Below, piece by piece: positions 31,629 through 41,296 of a stretch of 53,490 nucleotides of DNA. A model generated the notes under the pieces. It saw only the letters and a program-made list of their open reading frames with translations, made no database searches and was not told where the DNA came from. This DNA is from Verrucomicrobiota bacterium (lineage in GTDB: Bacteria > Verrucomicrobiota > Verrucomicrobiae > Limisphaerales > UBA11358), in contig JACZKP010000074.1 of NCBI GenBank assembly GCA_014860005.1, forward strand, positions 1 through 53,490, given 5' to 3'. Made by a program: the position numbers and the translations under genes. Positions within the stretch are counted from its first letter, which is position 1. Each line of letters opens with the position of its first letter.

Positions 31629-34451
31629 ATGGGCAAAACGTTGATTATTGCGGAGAAACCGTCCGTCGCCAGCGACATCGCCAAGGCGCTGGGCAAGTTT
31701 CAGCGCAAGGACGATTATTTCGAGAACGACGAATATGTCATTTCGTCGGCGGTCGGCCATCTGCTGACCATTGTGCCGCCGCCGGGCGTCGAAGCCGCGC
31801 GCGGCAAATGGACGTTCAAGTGTCTGCCGGTGATTCCGCCGCACTTTGATCTGGAGCCCATCGAAAGGAGTGAGAACCGCCTAAAGGTCCTCAAAAGGCT
31901 GATCAAGCGTGAGGACGTAACCGAATTGATCAACGCCTGCGATGCCGGGCGCGAGGGCGAACTCATCTTCCGCAACATCGTGCGCCACACGAAAGCCAAA
32001 CAGCCGATCCGACGGCTCTGGCTGCAATCCATGACCCCCGCCGCCATTCGCGAGGGGTTCAACGCGCTGCGGGACGATGCATCCATGCAGCCGCTGTCTG
32101 ATGCCGCAACGAGCCGTTCGGAAGCCGACTGGCTGGTGGGCATCAACGGCACACGGGCGATGACCGCGTTCAACTCGAAGCTCGGCGGCTTTTTCAAGAC
32201 CACCGTGGGCCGCGTGCAAACGCCGACCCTGGCCATCGTGGTCGAGCGCGAACAGAAGATTCGCAAGTTTGTGCCCCGGGATTTCTGGGAGGTTATCGGC
32301 ACGTTTGACGCCGCCGCTGGCCAATACCCCGGGCGCTGGTTTGACGAGAAGTTCAGCAAACCAGACAAGGACGGCGACGAACAACTCAAGCCGGAGCGCG
32401 TGTGGGAAAAGTCGCGCGCCGAAACAATCCGCGACAAGTGCCTCGGCAAACCCGGCATCGTCACCGAGGAAACCAAGCCCAGCACGTCGCTCTCGCCGCT
32501 GCTCTACGACCTCACGAGTTTGCAGCGCGACGCGAATTCGCGTTTCGGCTTTAGCGCGAAGAACACGTTGGCACTGGCGCAGGCGCTCTACGAAAGGCAC
32601 AAGGTCCTCACGTATCCGCGAACCGACTCGCGCGCGTTGCCGGAGGATTACCTCGGCACAGTGAAGAGCACGCTCGCGATGCTGGGCGGAACGCACTACA
32701 GTCCGTTGGCCGGCACCATTCTGCAAAGCGGCTGGGTGCGACCCAACAAGCGCATTTTCAACAACGCAAAAGTGTCCGACCACTTTGCGATCATTCCCAC
32801 CACGCAGGCGCCCAAGGGTTTGAGCGAGCCGGAGCAGAAGCTTTACGATCTGGTGACAAAACGATTCCTCGCCATCTTCTATCCGGCGGCGGAATTTCTG
32901 GAAACCACGCGCATCACGCGCGTCGAGGGCGAACCGTTCAAGACCACCGGCAAGGTGCTCGTCAATCCGGGCTGGCTCACCGTGTATGGCAAGGAATCCG
33001 ATTCGGAAGAGACGCCCAGTCTCGCGCCGGTGAAGCCCAATGAAACCGTCCACACCAGCGCCGTCGAGGTAAAGGCCAACGTCACCAAACCGCCGGCTCG
33101 CTACACGGAAGCGACGCTGCTCTCCGCCATGGAAGGCGCGGGCAAACTGGTGGACGACGATGAATTGCGGGAGGCGATGAGCGAGAAAGGTCTCGGCACG
33201 CCCGCCACGCGCGCGGCCATCATCGAAGGGCTGATCTACGAAGGTTACCTACAGCGCAACGGCCGCGAACTCCAGGCGACGGCCAAGGCGTTTTCGTTGA
33301 TGGAACTGCTCAACGGCCTGGGCGTGCAGGAACTCACCAAGCCGGAATTGACGGGCGATTGGGAATATCAGTTGCGCCAGATCCAACGCCGGCAACTGAG
33401 CCGCGAGCAGTTCATGGCCGGTATCCAGGAAATCACACGCCGCATCGTGGACCGCGCCAAGCAATTTGAACAGGACACAATCCCGGGCGATTTCGGCGTT
33501 TTGAATGTGCCGTGTCCGAAGTGCGGCGGTACGGTTCATGAGAAATACAAGGCCTACCAATGTGCGGGCGCGGGCTGCGATTTCTGCGTTTGGAAGGTGT
33601 TGTGCAGTCGCATGTTCGAGCCGGCGGAAGTTGAGAAACTGGTCACGGAAAAGCAGATCGGACCGTTGCAGGGATTCATGAGCAAGCAAGGCCGGCCCTT
33701 TGCGGCCGTGCTCAAGATGAATGGCGAGCACAAGATTGAGTTTGATTTCGGCAACGACCAAAAAGGTGAGAACGGTGAACCCGCCGCACCGGTGGATTTC
33801 ACGGGCAAGGAGCCGCTCGGCAAATGTCCGAAGTGCGGCGCGCGGGTGTTTGATGGCGGCATGAATTACGTGTGCGAAAACCAGGCCGCTGCGGCGAAGA
33901 CCTGCGATTTCCGCACGGGCAAGATCATCCTGCAGCAGCCCATCGAGCCGGCGCAAATCACCAAGCTGCTCGCCGAGGGCAAGACCGACTTGCTGAGGAA
34001 CTTTGTTTCGAACCGGACCAAACGTAAGTTCGAGGCGTTTCTGGCGCTCAAGGACGGTGACGTGAAATTCGAGTTCGCGCCCCGCGAGAAAAAAGCCCGG
34101 GCTGCGAAGTCCACCGAGCCGCAGCCGAAGATTGATTTCACCGGCCAGACGCCAATCGGCAAATGCCCGAAATGCGGGAGTCAGATTTTTGAAGGGCCGC
34201 AAAGTTACGTTTGCGAGAAATCACAACTCGAGAACAAGCCGTGCAAGTTCAGTGTCGGGAAGACGATTCTGGAGCAGTCGGTCGAGCGCGAACAAGTGCA
34301 GAAGCTGCTGGCCGGGGAGAGGACGGATTTGTTGGGCAAATTTGTGTCCGCCAAAACCGGCAAACCTTTCGCCGCGTTTCTGGTGATGGATGAGAAAGGG
34401 AAAGTGACGTTTGAATTCCCACCGCGGGAAAGCGAAATGGAAGGCCAATGA
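31629..34451 (+). CDS. topB: DNA topoisomerase III (type IA) with three C-terminal repeats
   Basis: Type IA topoisomerase of 940 residues acting on single-stranded and decatenation substrates. The TOPRIM domain starts MGKTLIIAEKPSVASDIAKA and includes ACDAGREGELIF. KTTVGRVQTPTLAIVVERE follows, and the catalytic tyrosine is in VLTYPRTDSRALPEDY (near 329). GLGTPATRAAIIEGLIYEGY is the domain IV motif. The C-terminus carries three similar modules beginning CPKCG at about residues 628, 733 and 845, each followed by an FVSxxTxxxFxAFLxL-like segment; E. coli TopB lacks such a set. The start is well defined by the N-terminal motif. Confidence 0.95.
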   Translation: MGKTLIIAEKPSVASDIAKALGKFQRKDDYFENDEYVISSAVGHLLTIVPPPGVEAARGKWTFKCLPVIPPHFDLEPIERSENRLKVLKRLIKREDVTELINACDAGREGELIFRNIVRHTKAKQPIRRLWLQSMTPAAIREGFNALRDDASMQPLSDAATSRSEADWLVGINGTRAMTAFNSKLGGFFKTTVGRVQTPTLAIVVEREQKIRKFVPRDFWEVIGTFDAAAGQYPGRWFDEKFSKPDKDGDEQLKPERVWEKSRAETIRDKCLGKPGIVTEETKPSTSLSPLLYDLTSLQRDANSRFGFSAKNTLALAQALYERHKVLTYPRTDSRALPEDYLGTVKSTLAMLGGTHYSPLAGTILQSGWVRPNKRIFNNAKVSDHFAIIPTTQAPKGLSEPEQKLYDLVTKRFLAIFYPAAEFLETTRITRVEGEPFKTTGKVLVNPGWLTVYGKESDSEETPSLAPVKPNETVHTSAVEVKANVTKPPARYTEATLLSAMEGAGKLVDDDELREAMSEKGLGTPATRAAIIEGLIYEGYLQRNGRELQATAKAFSLMELLNGLGVQELTKPELTGDWEYQLRQIQRRQLSREQFMAGIQEITRRIVDRAKQFEQDTIPGDFGVLNVPCPKCGGTVHEKYKAYQCAGAGCDFCVWKVLCSRMFEPAEVEKLVTEKQIGPLQGFMSKQGRPFAAVLKMNGEHKIEFDFGNDQKGENGEPAAPVDFTGKEPLGKCPKCGARVFDGGMNYVCENQAAAAKTCDFRTGKIILQQPIEPAQITKLLAEGKTDLLRNFVSNRTKRKFEAFLALKDGDVKFEFAPREKKARAAKSTEPQPKIDFTGQTPIGKCPKCGSQIFEGPQSYVCEKSQLENKPCKFSVGKTILEQSVEREQVQKLLAGERTDLLGKFVSAKTGKPFAAFLVMDEKGKVTFEFPPRESEMEGQ

Positions 34452-34525
34452 CCGACGGCACGGCGATTCACTGAATGGTCCAAGCCGGACTGCCCACCCG
34501 CGGCGTTTTGTCCGACCACGCCAAC

Positions 34526-35491
34526 ATGGATAAACCCAATTCCAAGGTCGCGCCGCTGCTGGACGCCTGGACGGACAAGTTCTTCGTCCACCTCGGCACG
34601 GATCGCGACGCCTCAGTTTACACCCAGCGGAACTACCGTCAGGCGCTCACGCAATTCAGCCGCTGGCACGTTGAGGAGCGCGGCTTGCCGCCCGCTTGGG
34701 ACTGCCTGCAGCGCGACGATTTTCGCAGCTACGTGCGGTTTCTTGGGCGGCAGAATCTTGGTCGCGCGGCGGTGCAACTGCGGTTTTGCGCGCTGCGGAC
34801 GTTTTACAAATTTCTCATCCGCCAAGGCACGGTCGCGGCCTCGCCCATCCGCAATCTTGCCCTCCCGAAAATGGCCCGCCGTCTGCCGAAATATCTCACA
34901 AAGGACCAGATGGAGGCCCTCCTCGTCGCACCCTTGAAGTCTCTGACGCTCCCGAAGAAGAAATCGCCTGGCCGACCGGTGTCGGTCACTGCGTGCTATC
35001 GCGACGTGGCCATTCTGGAAACCATTTACTCGTGTGGTCTGCGTATCAGTGAATTGTGCGGGCTCGTGGCGGAGGACATTGACTGGAACGAGCAACTCGT
35101 CCGCGTGCGCGGCAAGGGTCGCAAGGAACGTATGCTGCCGATTGGCGCACCAGCGTTGCTCGCAATTGAGAATTACTGGAGACTCCTGCCAGCCCGACCA
35201 GCGGGCAGCACCCGGGTGTTTCAAGCGCAACGGCGGCAACCCACGCCGCTGAACGCCTGCATGTTCACCCGCCAGTTCAAGAAATATCTGGCGGCGGCCG
35301 GATTAGACCCGAATCTCACTCCGCACAAGTTACGGCACAGTTACGCGACGCACCTGCTGGATGCCGGAGCGGATTTGCGCAGCGTGCAGGAGTTGCTTGG
35401 TCACGCTCATCTCGTCACGACTCAGGTTTATACCCACGTAACAACCGAGCGACTGAAACGAGCCTACGACAAAGCCCATCCACGGGCTTGA
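34526..35491 (+). CDS. Tyrosine recombinase, XerC/XerD-like
   Basis: A 321-residue site-specific recombinase. The N-terminal core-binding domain has YTQRNYRQALTQFSRWHVEE. Catalytic residues are visible: R in YSCGLRISELCGL, K in VRGKGRKERMLPIG, HxxR in LTPHKLRHSYATHLLD, H in LLGHAHLVTTQ and the nucleophile Y in TQVYTHVTTERL. Start at 34526 is chosen because the 17 upstream codons precede the usual domain start. It is 74 bp after topB. It is either the chromosome-dimer recombinase or an integrase; no att-like pair was seen near it, which favours a Xer role. Confidence 0.9.
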   Translation: MDKPNSKVAPLLDAWTDKFFVHLGTDRDASVYTQRNYRQALTQFSRWHVEERGLPPAWDCLQRDDFRSYVRFLGRQNLGRAAVQLRFCALRTFYKFLIRQGTVAASPIRNLALPKMARRLPKYLTKDQMEALLVAPLKSLTLPKKKSPGRPVSVTACYRDVAILETIYSCGLRISELCGLVAEDIDWNEQLVRVRGKGRKERMLPIGAPALLAIENYWRLLPARPAGSTRVFQAQRRQPTPLNACMFTRQFKKYLAAAGLDPNLTPHKLRHSYATHLLDAGADLRSVQELLGHAHLVTTQVYTHVTTERLKRAYDKAHPRA

Positions 35492-35513
35492 AACTGGCTA
35501 ACAATCGCGGGGC

Positions 35514-36746
35514 TCAACCCTGCTTGGCCAGTGGATGGGTGCGGTTGGCAAGAGGAAACGCAAGCCTTCCACCGGAGAGTCCCGCGGCCAAGACTGCGTG
35601 AGCCATTTCCAGTGCTTTCATCCCTGCAAAACCGCTACAGGCCGGCTCACGGTTGGTTTCAATTGCCTCCAGCCAATCATTCACCAAGCGATGATTGGCT
35701 CGTTGAACACTCTTTTCGTTGCTGGTCCAGCTTGCGGTCGGATCGCCGTCAATTGGCTGCCACTGAATGGCGAGCCCCGCGTCGCTCCAGTTGCCGTCCT
35801 TCCGCTGGTAGACTCGGGGGCAGATATCTGCGAGGATTTTCACCGCCCCCCGAGTGCCGATCAATTCCATGCCCCACGGTCCCGCCGTTGCGTTTTGTCG
35901 CCGACTGGTGAAGGTGGCGTTCACTCCGTTGCTGAAGGCAAATTGAGCGAGGATCGCATCGCCGGCCACCATCCCGATGTCTTCCGTGGCGGGGCGGGCG
36001 TGTCGCAACGTAATGTCGTGACCATCTTGCAGGACGCGCGCGGAACACCACTGCGGATCGCCCGCGAAGAGCCGCATTAAGTCGAACAAATGCACGCCGA
36101 GCACCAGCAGGTCTTCGCCGCCGGCCCGGTGATCCTGCTTGCCGTGCGCCCGGATCTCCAGCAGATCACCAATCAAACCCGCGTCCATTCGTTGCTTGAG
36201 AAAGACAATGTTTGGCGCAAGCCGCATCTGATGAGCGACCGCTATTCTCAGGCTCGCTTTATTGGCGAATGAAAGCAATTCGTCAGCTTCAGTCAAGGTG
36301 CGGGTAATGGGTTTCTCCATGAACAAATGCGCGCCGATCCGCAAGGCCGCCATTGCCATTGCGTGGTGTTGATCCGTCCATCGCGGCGCCACGCTGACCA
36401 GGTCCGGTTGTTCTTTCACGAGCATTTCGCCGTAATCCGCATATTGCTGTTGGGCGCCCGTCCGGCCTGCGACCCGTGCTCGCGCTTCCGCCACCGGGTC
36501 TGCCACCGCCACTACTTCGATGTTTGACCGATCTGCAAATAGCATGTCCAAACCATGCCCATAACCGCCCCTCCCGGTGTGACCGATGATTGCCGCTCTC
36601 AACTTCTTCCTGCTTGCGCCGATCACGGCGTTGCCCATGAGAGATGGAGCTATGGCAAGGGCGCCGAGTCTCAAGGAACTCAAGACGAACTGTCGGCGGT
36701 TCCGCCGGAGGTTAACGGGACGCATTTCGCGGACATTTAAATTCAT
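35514..36746 (-). CDS. Gfo/Idh/MocA-family oxidoreductase, Tat-type signal
   Basis: A 410-residue NAD(P)-dependent sugar-type dehydrogenase. The N-terminus has RRNRRQFVLSSLRLGALAIA, a twin-arginine-like signal, so it may be exported. Next comes the Rossmann loop AAIIGHTGRGGYGHG, VVAVADP, the EKPITRT motif that carries the catalytic Lys, and EDLLVLGVHLFDLMRLFAGD of the C-terminal domain. Such exported members are common in Planctomycetes and Verrucomicrobia; the substrate is unknown. It converges with the recombinase gene (22 bp gap). Confidence 0.9.
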   Translation of the reverse strand: MNLNVREMRPVNLRRNRRQFVLSSLRLGALAIAPSLMGNAVIGASRKKLRAAIIGHTGRGGYGHGLDMLFADRSNIEVVAVADPVAEARARVAGRTGAQQQYADYGEMLVKEQPDLVSVAPRWTDQHHAMAMAALRIGAHLFMEKPITRTLTEADELLSFANKASLRIAVAHQMRLAPNIVFLKQRMDAGLIGDLLEIRAHGKQDHRAGGEDLLVLGVHLFDLMRLFAGDPQWCSARVLQDGHDITLRHARPATEDIGMVAGDAILAQFAFSNGVNATFTSRRQNATAGPWGMELIGTRGAVKILADICPRVYQRKDGNWSDAGLAIQWQPIDGDPTASWTSNEKSVQRANHRLVNDWLEAIETNREPACSGFAGMKALEMAHAVLAAGLSGGRLAFPLANRTHPLAKQG

Positions 36747-36843
36747 GGGCAGTTAATCCGGCGGTGATGTGATTATATGTCTGCAAGAATTATGCCTTGC
36801 CAACCGCACGCGGGCCAAGTTGAATATCGGCCCGCGACTGGTT

Positions 36844-36919
<76 letters not shown>

Positions 36920-37286
36920 CTTTTCTGTTATACCGGCTGCGTCGCCATTTCATTGGGTTGGCTTAATCGCTTGGCCGGCATGTGCGAAATTCATAAGAAC
37001 TTTTGGATAATTCCTGCTTGCTCATTCGTCACCTTCGGTTTCTTCGCTTTCAAACGCCTGAATTCCATTGTGAAACCAACCTCTCGCGAAGCATGAGGGA
37101 ATCAAGTCGCCACCGGTTAAGAAATAGCGACGTCATAATCCGGGTGTCGTCTTGCGATACCATCGGCGTTTCGTGCCACGAGGGAATAGGTTTGAATCTC
37201 GACGAGCAAATCTGACTGGCTGCGTGGTTTTTTATCGCCGCAGAGAGGATACTAACACTAAATGAAAAACTCCCTGTGAGCTCGAC
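36920..37286. other. Gene-free stretch after tRNA-Phe
   Basis: About 370 bp with only short unrecognised frames on both strands; lower GC than its neighbours by eye. No integrase remnant or copy of the tRNA 3' end was noticed, so there is no evidence for integration at this tRNA. Confidence 0.3.
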
Positions 37287-37403
37287 GCGGAGATATGCGA
37301 TTGCTTTTTCAACATCCGTTTTCGCAGTAATCGCCTCTCGATAGTCCGGCGTCAACTCGATTGCCTTCTCGAAACACGGCAAGGCTTCCTCTTGGATGGA
37401 AAG
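37287..37403 (-). pseudogene. Fragment of a tetratricopeptide-repeat protein
   Basis: The minus strand encodes EEALPCFEKAIELTPDYREA followed by ITAKTDVEKAIAY, a clear single TPR unit. Upstream and downstream parts of this frame look non-coding and overlap the end of the PEP-CTERM gene. It is most likely a leftover of a larger TPR gene lost by deletion. Confidence 0.55.
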
Positions 37404-37453
37404 GACGTTCGGCGCGACCCTACTCGCAAACCAGCCGACGTTCCCTCCACACC

Positions 37454-38149
37454 TCACTCCTTTCCCATCCTTTGGCGGTTGGCCCTCCTCCGAAGCAACC
37501 AAATATAGGTCAGCCCGCCGAGGAATAGCAGCGAGAGGGACGCTGGCTCGGGTACTGGTGTGATCGAATCCACCCGCATATCAGCCCAGGCAATAGACCA
37601 ATCCTGGTCACTCCAGGCGACGATCACGCCGCGCACCTCAGTGCCGACCTGCCAATCCTGCACGCGAACGTCCGGCACCATGTACGGCACTCCGTTGATG
37701 TAATGCGGATCCGACCTTCTGACAGAAAAAGATGAATCACCACTCCCACCCTGTAACATACCTTCATTACCAGTGGGGTCGCTCCGGTTCCAGCCTGTGA
37801 AGTACTCACTGATATCCTGTGGCCCATTATTGAATCCGCCGCCGACTTCGGGCAGCAATGTGCCAGCGACCAATCGGGAGTAGAAATACTCCGTATGCAC
37901 GTTGCCCAAAGGGGCATCGGCAGGCACCTCCACGGTCCCATCGTTAAGCAGGTAATAGCCCGGCGTCCCAAAATCCACATGAAAAACAACCTCCACAGGA
38001 TCACCCACCGCAACATTCTGAGCCGCGAGAATGCCCCCGCCGTCGTAGTACAGGCTGCTCACGCTGCCAGAAAAAGAGTACAGCGACCCTTGGCCAAAAC
38101 CGATGGACGCCTGAGAAAGCACGAAGACAGACAGGAGATAGTTTTTCAT
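37454..38149 (-). CDS. PEP-CTERM sorting-domain protein
   Basis: A 231-residue exported protein. From ATG 38149 it begins MKNYLLSVFVLSQASIGFG, a signal peptide. The middle is Gly/Tyr/Asp-rich, beta-like and of unknown function. The C-terminus has the sorting signal VPEPASLSLLFLGGLTYIWL and then RRRANRQ: PEP motif, membrane helix, basic tail. Exosortase would cleave it; no exosortase gene is in the window. A 13-codon longer start (38188) is possible but would bury the signal. Confidence 0.88.
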   Translation of the reverse strand: MKNYLLSVFVLSQASIGFGQGSLYSFSGSVSSLYYDGGGILAAQNVAVGDPVEVVFHVDFGTPGYYLLNDGTVEVPADAPLGNVHTEYFYSRLVAGTLLPEVGGGFNNGPQDISEYFTGWNRSDPTGNEGMLQGGSGDSSFSVRRSDPHYINGVPYMVPDVRVQDWQVGTEVRGVIVAWSDQDWSIAWADMRVDSITPVPEPASLSLLFLGGLTYIWLLRRRANRQRMGKE

Positions 38150-38497
38150 GGGGCTAACAGTAATGATTGGCCGGGACGCACAGGCCATTGGTGAACTGAG
38201 AGGCTCGGCTCCTGGCGCTCATTTATACTGGTCTTCAGTATGTTGCCAAGCCATTTCTTGAGGAAGTGACCCAAGGGGGTGATCAAGAGCGGGTGAGGTT
38301 GGGCAATTCTCCGTTCGGAGAACGGGTCGGCTGGCGGACGGAGCGCCGTTCACAGATCGGCGGCCCCCCGTTTTACCCTTGCAGGTGAAGCCCTGGCTCA
38401 GGTCGCCAAGGCTTCGCGCGCAAAATCCCACCTGCGGGCGCCGCTTGCCAACGGCTCGCCGCGCTTTTATTGTTTCCCGGCCACGACGCCACTAATT
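38150..38497. other. Intergenic stretch between PEP-CTERM and DUF6807 genes
   Basis: 348 bp serving two divergent genes. It has a perfect small palindrome TTCTCCGTTCGGAGAA near 38306 and complementary words GAAGCC/GGCTTC near 38390-38415 that could pair. No ribosome site, gene or known RNA family is recognised. Confidence 0.35.
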
Positions 38498-39745
38498 ATG
38501 AAATCTGCCAGCCAACTTCGCCCCTTCAATTCAATCTTGGTGGTCGCGCTGCTCGCCGTCGGATGGGCCACGGTTGCGCCGGCGGACAATGCGCGGGTGA
38601 CGGTGGCTGCTGGCAACCACGATCGCGTTCAAACGCTCGTTAACTTTGCGCCGCCGGAGTCCAGGCAGGGAGACTGGCAATTGCGCGACGCGCAAGGCCG
38701 CCTGGTTGCGCTGCAAATTGATCTGGACGGGCGCGCGAGTTTTGTGCTCCCGAAGCTGGCAAAGAATCAGACGGCGGTGTTTGAACTGGTAGCTGGCGCG
38801 CCGCCCGCCCCCGAACCCGGCGGCGGGGTGGACATCCAGCGCGACGGAAAGAAGCTGAAGATTACGAGCGGGGGCAAACCGGTGTTGGAATACCAGACAC
38901 AGCCCGGCGAATTGCCGCGTCCGAACATCAAACCAATTCTCGCGCGGGGCGGTTACATTCATCCGCTGTTCAGTCCATCCGGTCGCGCCGTGACGGACGA
39001 TTATCCGTCGAATCACGCACATCATCACGGCATCTGGTTTCCCTGGACCAAGACCGAATTTGAGGGGCGTGGGCCGGATTTCTGGAACATGGGTCAAGGC
39101 TCAGGCCGGGTGGAGTATGCCGGCTCACTCACTTATTGGACCGGGCCGGTGTTTGGCGCGTTCCGCACGCGTCACCGCTTTGTGGACATGACAGCGACCG
39201 AGGAGAAGCCCGCGTTGAACGAGGAATGGGAAGTGCGGGTTTACAATCTGCGAAGTGACGCGGGGAGACCTTATTGGCTGTTCGATCTGACTTCCACGCA
39301 GGAATGTGCGTCCCCGAGTCCGCTCAGACTACCAAAGTATTACTACGGTGGACTGGGATTCCGTGGACATTGGGATTGGAATGGCAAAGCCAATGCCTTT
39401 TTCCTGACTTCGGAAGGCGAGACGAACCGGGTGAGAGGCAATGAAACCCGCGCGCGTTGGTGTCACATCAGCGGCGTGGTGGACGGCGAGTTAGCGGGGG
39501 TGGCGATTCTGGGCCACCCCGGAAACTTCCGCGCGCCGCAACCATTACGGCTGCATCCCACTGAACCGTTCGTCTGCTTTGCGCCCTCACAACTCGGCGA
39601 TTGGGAGATCATTCCCGGTCAGCCGTATGTTTCCCGTTATCGCTTTGTCGTGGCAGACGGCCCGCCGGATCGTGCGGAACTGGACCGGCTCTGGAACGAT
39701 TACGCGTATCCGCCGGAAGTGCGCGTCGAGGTCAAACCGCGCTGA
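38498..39745 (+). CDS. DUF6807 (PmoA-like) family exported protein
   Basis: A 415-residue protein with a signal peptide (about residues 12-30, ILVVALLAVGWATVAPAD). The diagnostic block is YIHPLFSPSGRAVTDDYPSN followed by HAHHHGIWFPW, with HxHHHG likely metal- or ligand-binding. It is the DUF6807 family, sometimes labelled PmoA; despite that name it is not a subunit of methane monooxygenase. Function unknown; family members are frequent beside oxidoreductases and sugar enzymes in Planctomycetes and Verrucomicrobia. It ends 128 bp before the protease gene. Confidence 0.88.
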   Translation: MKSASQLRPFNSILVVALLAVGWATVAPADNARVTVAAGNHDRVQTLVNFAPPESRQGDWQLRDAQGRLVALQIDLDGRASFVLPKLAKNQTAVFELVAGAPPAPEPGGGVDIQRDGKKLKITSGGKPVLEYQTQPGELPRPNIKPILARGGYIHPLFSPSGRAVTDDYPSNHAHHHGIWFPWTKTEFEGRGPDFWNMGQGSGRVEYAGSLTYWTGPVFGAFRTRHRFVDMTATEEKPALNEEWEVRVYNLRSDAGRPYWLFDLTSTQECASPSPLRLPKYYYGGLGFRGHWDWNGKANAFFLTSEGETNRVRGNETRARWCHISGVVDGELAGVAILGHPGNFRAPQPLRLHPTEPFVCFAPSQLGDWEIIPGQPYVSRYRFVVADGPPDRAELDRLWNDYAYPPEVRVEVKPR

Positions 39746-39795
39746 CGAATGGGCAGGTCGCGGAAGCAGCGGCGGGCGACGACAAATCGTGTGCG

Positions 39796-39812
39796 GTTGG
39801 CCATTGGCCAAC
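39796..39812. terminator. Possible hairpin after the DUF6807 gene
   Basis: GTTGGCCA, T, TGGCCAAC is a perfect 8-bp stem. It is followed by GCATTTCTTG rather than a true T-run, so a terminator role is weak. Confidence 0.3.
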
Positions 39813-39873
39813 GCATTTCTTGCCAATTCACCCGAGGCCTTCTATTTTCAGCCTGAGCAAGCATGATGCAGCT

Positions 39874-41226
39874 ATGAAACGAAGTCTGGTTTACAGTCTG
39901 GTGACGGTGTTGTTGGCAATCAACCTCGCCGTAGGGGCACGCCTTTATCTCACTTCGGCCGTTGCCGCCGAAAAGGATTCCGCCTACCCCAACCTTGAAC
40001 TCTTTTCCTACGTCATGGAAAAAGTGCGCAAGGAATACGTGGACGGCCAGAAACTTACGTATCGCGAATTGGTTCACAACGCACTGCGCGGCATGGTGGG
40101 CCAGTTGGATCCGCACAGTGAATTTCTCGACGCCGACAAGTTCAAGGAACTGCAAGGCGACACGCAGGGCCAGTTCGGCGGCTTGGGCATTGTGGTGCAG
40201 ATGCGGGACAACTTCGTCACCGTCGTCGCCCCCATCGAGGACACGCCGGGCTTTCGGGCCGGCATTCTGGCCGGCGACCGCATCGTGAAAATTGACGGCA
40301 AGAGCACCGAGAAGATGACGCTGCCGGACGCGGTGAAGCTGTTACGGGGTGAGCCGGGCACGGACGTCAACATCAGTACTCTCCGGCCCTCCTCCGGCCA
40401 GACGAAAGACCACAACCTCACCCGCGCGGTCATCAAGGTGGAGATGGTCAAGGACATCAACGGTCGGAAGGAGTTTCCGCTGGATGAATCGAAGATCGGT
40501 TACGTGCGCGTGACGCAGTTCGGGGAGAAGACCAGCGGCGATCTCGACGCCGCCCTGCGCAAGCTCAAGAACCAGGGCATGCAGGCACTGATCCTGGATC
40601 TGCGCTGGAATCCGGGCGGTTTGCTCGATCAGGCGGTGGCGGTGTGCGAAAAATTCCTCCCGCGCGGCCAGCTTGTCGTTACGACCGAGGGCGCCACGGC
40701 CGGCCAGAGTTCCGTGCGCAACGTCACCGGTCGCAGCGGCGAGTTTCGCAACCTGCCGGTGGTGGTGCTCGTCAACTACGGCAGCGCCAGTGCGTCGGAG
40801 ATTGTGGCGGGCTGCCTGCAGGACTGCGCCGCGCTGGGCGTGTGCAAGGCCATTGTGCTGGGTGAAAAAACGTTTGGCAAAGGCTCGGTGCAAAGCATCA
40901 TTCCGCTGCCGGATGGAGCTTCAGCCCTGCGTTTGACCACCGCCAAATACTACACCCCCAGCCACAAGGTCATCCACGAAGAAGGCATTACACCCGACAG
41001 GATCGTGACGATGACCGACGAGGAGGAAAGCGCCATCCTGCTTCAACGCGCCCCCGGCGGGATTGAATCCCTGGAGGAAAAGGATCGCGAACGCGTTCGC
41101 GATATGCGCGACCCGCAACTGGACCGCGCCATGGACTTGCTCAAAGGCATCATGCTTTTCACCGAACGTGCGCCGACGGATGATACGCCGACCGGCAAGC
41201 GTCCGGAAAAGGTTGCGTCGAAGTGA
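39874..41226 (+). CDS. ctpA: C-terminal processing peptidase (S41 family)
   Basis: A 450-residue exported serine protease. It starts with a signal/anchor (MKRSLVYSLVTVLLAINLAV), then VMEKVRKEYVDGQKLTYREL and LDPHSEFLDADKFKEL, a PDZ domain (FGGLGIVVQMRDNFVTVVAP), DLRWNPGGLLDQAV, the catalytic Ser in VNYGSASASEIVAG (near 304) and Lys in GEKTFGKGSVQSIIPLP (near 335). Start 39874 is chosen for the signal peptide; the longer frame upstream overlaps DUF6807. It processes or degrades exported proteins. tsaD follows by 70 bp. Confidence 0.94.
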   Translation: MKRSLVYSLVTVLLAINLAVGARLYLTSAVAAEKDSAYPNLELFSYVMEKVRKEYVDGQKLTYRELVHNALRGMVGQLDPHSEFLDADKFKELQGDTQGQFGGLGIVVQMRDNFVTVVAPIEDTPGFRAGILAGDRIVKIDGKSTEKMTLPDAVKLLRGEPGTDVNISTLRPSSGQTKDHNLTRAVIKVEMVKDINGRKEFPLDESKIGYVRVTQFGEKTSGDLDAALRKLKNQGMQALILDLRWNPGGLLDQAVAVCEKFLPRGQLVVTTEGATAGQSSVRNVTGRSGEFRNLPVVVLVNYGSASASEIVAGCLQDCAALGVCKAIVLGEKTFGKGSVQSIIPLPDGASALRLTTAKYYTPSHKVIHEEGITPDRIVTMTDEEESAILLQRAPGGIESLEEKDRERVRDMRDPQLDRAMDLLKGIMLFTERAPTDDTPTGKRPEKVASK

Positions 41227-41296
41227 GTGCCGGCGATCGGATTGTTGGATTATTGGAGTAATGATAATTCCCATTACTCCGCCGCTCCACTGCTCC

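Noticed and set aside
38219..38431. A 70-codon minus-strand frame in the PEP-CTERM/DUF6807 gap
   Set aside because: No domain or ribosome site; overlaps hairpin-forming sequence.
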